From Inquilinus sp042743185 (GTDB lineage Bacteria > Pseudomonadota > Alphaproteobacteria > DSM-16000 > Inquilinaceae): a stretch of DNA of 64,000 bases. A model generated the notes under the pieces. That model did no database searches and was not told the DNA's origin. It saw nothing but the letters and a program-made list of their open reading frames with translations. The translations under genes were made by a program, and so were the position numbers. The stretch lies in assembly GCF_042743185.1 (NCBI RefSeq), contig NZ_JBHYMS010000043.1:6093-70092 (forward strand), given 5' to 3'. Below, piece by piece: positions 63,871-64,000 of the stretch. Within the stretch, counting starts at the first letter, position 1, and each line of letters begins with the position of its first letter.

Positions 63871-63894
63871 AAGCGGGCCTTCGGGCCCGCTTTT
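63871..63894 (+). terminator. intrinsic terminator of cysK
   Basis: AAGCGGGCC-TTCG-GGCCCGCTT, a 9-bp stem closed by the very stable TTCG tetraloop and followed by TT, gives a textbook terminator. Confidence 0.85.
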
Positions 63895-64000
63895 CGCGAG
63901 CCCGCCCGATACTGCTACTGGCGCGGCCGTCTGATGGCGGACTCGAAGCTTCCGGTGCTCACGGACTCAAACGTCCGCTGCGCGCCGGTTCTCGAAACCA
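63895..64000. other. window end without recognised gene
   Basis: The last 106 bases hold no frame, RNA or repeat that I can name. A gene may begin beyond the window. Confidence 0.5.

Overview
The window is GC-rich, densely coded DNA with strong third-position GC bias. Its gene content points to an alphaproteobacterium, most likely of the Rhodospirillales (Azospirillum/Inquilinus-like). The clues are the mutM/ubiE/coaBC/dut housekeeping block, osmoregulated periplasmic glucan genes, an alphaproteobacterial-type iol cluster, a DUF4893 protein and a sequence matching an EcfG general-stress promoter. The species cannot be fixed from the sequence alone.

Layout, left half. The window opens in the 3' end of an RTX calcium-binding repeat protein (1-429). 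A Dps ferritin, a serine hydrolase, an acetolactate-synthase-like ThDP enzyme, AzlCD branched-chain amino-acid exporters, an aldo/keto reductase remnant and a YeiE-like LysR regulator follow. The stress operon prkA-yeaH-spoVR lies at 6.8-11.7 kb. Next come an MscS-type channel, an LtrA membrane protein, an orphan sensor domain cut from a class III cyclase, an SDR with a divergent AraC regulator, and a three-gene unit (17.4-20.6 kb) of a GNAT-C39 peptidase fusion, an RLAN/ATP-grasp amidoligase and a DUF4893 protein. An LTA-synthase-type sulfatase and an opgG-unknown-opgH glucan operon occupy 20.7-26.8 kb. A perfect EcfG-type promoter sequence lies upstream of opgG.

Centre. From 26.9 to 39.2 kb nearly everything is on the minus strand and catabolic. 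One operon has an orphan CUT1 solute-binding protein, ThuA and DUF2264. A second has a Rieske oxygenase, a CrtI-like FAD oxidoreductase, an aspartoacylase-like amidohydrolase and two polar-amino-acid ABC importers, with no ATPase gene in sight. Repeats at 39.26-39.42 kb mark the edge of a compact, somewhat AT-richer cassette (39.5-46.4 kb) of LacI, a CUT1 sugar-type ABC importer (SBP, two permeases, ATPase) and an argininosuccinate-lyase-family C-N lyase. Two identical LacI-type palindromes flank the divergent promoter region of that cassette.

Right half. An aldo/keto reductase with a divergent LysR, a TetR regulator and a two-domain cold-shock protein lead into the myo-inositol cluster: iolG on minus, and iolB, an iolC-DUF2090 fusion, iolD and iolE on plus, with an IolR-like operator between iolG and iolB. 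DoxX, an enoyl-CoA hydratase, mutM and ubiE follow. A CcdAB toxin-antitoxin pair then sits where ubiB is usually found, before coaBC, dut, an Rrf2 regulator and cysK.

No rRNA, tRNA, CRISPR array or intact transposase was seen. The most promising leads are the GNAT/C39 + RLAN-ATP-grasp + DUF4893 unit, the lyase-containing LacI/ABC cassette, and the unknown gene inside the glucan operon. Functions of these are inferred from family membership and context only.
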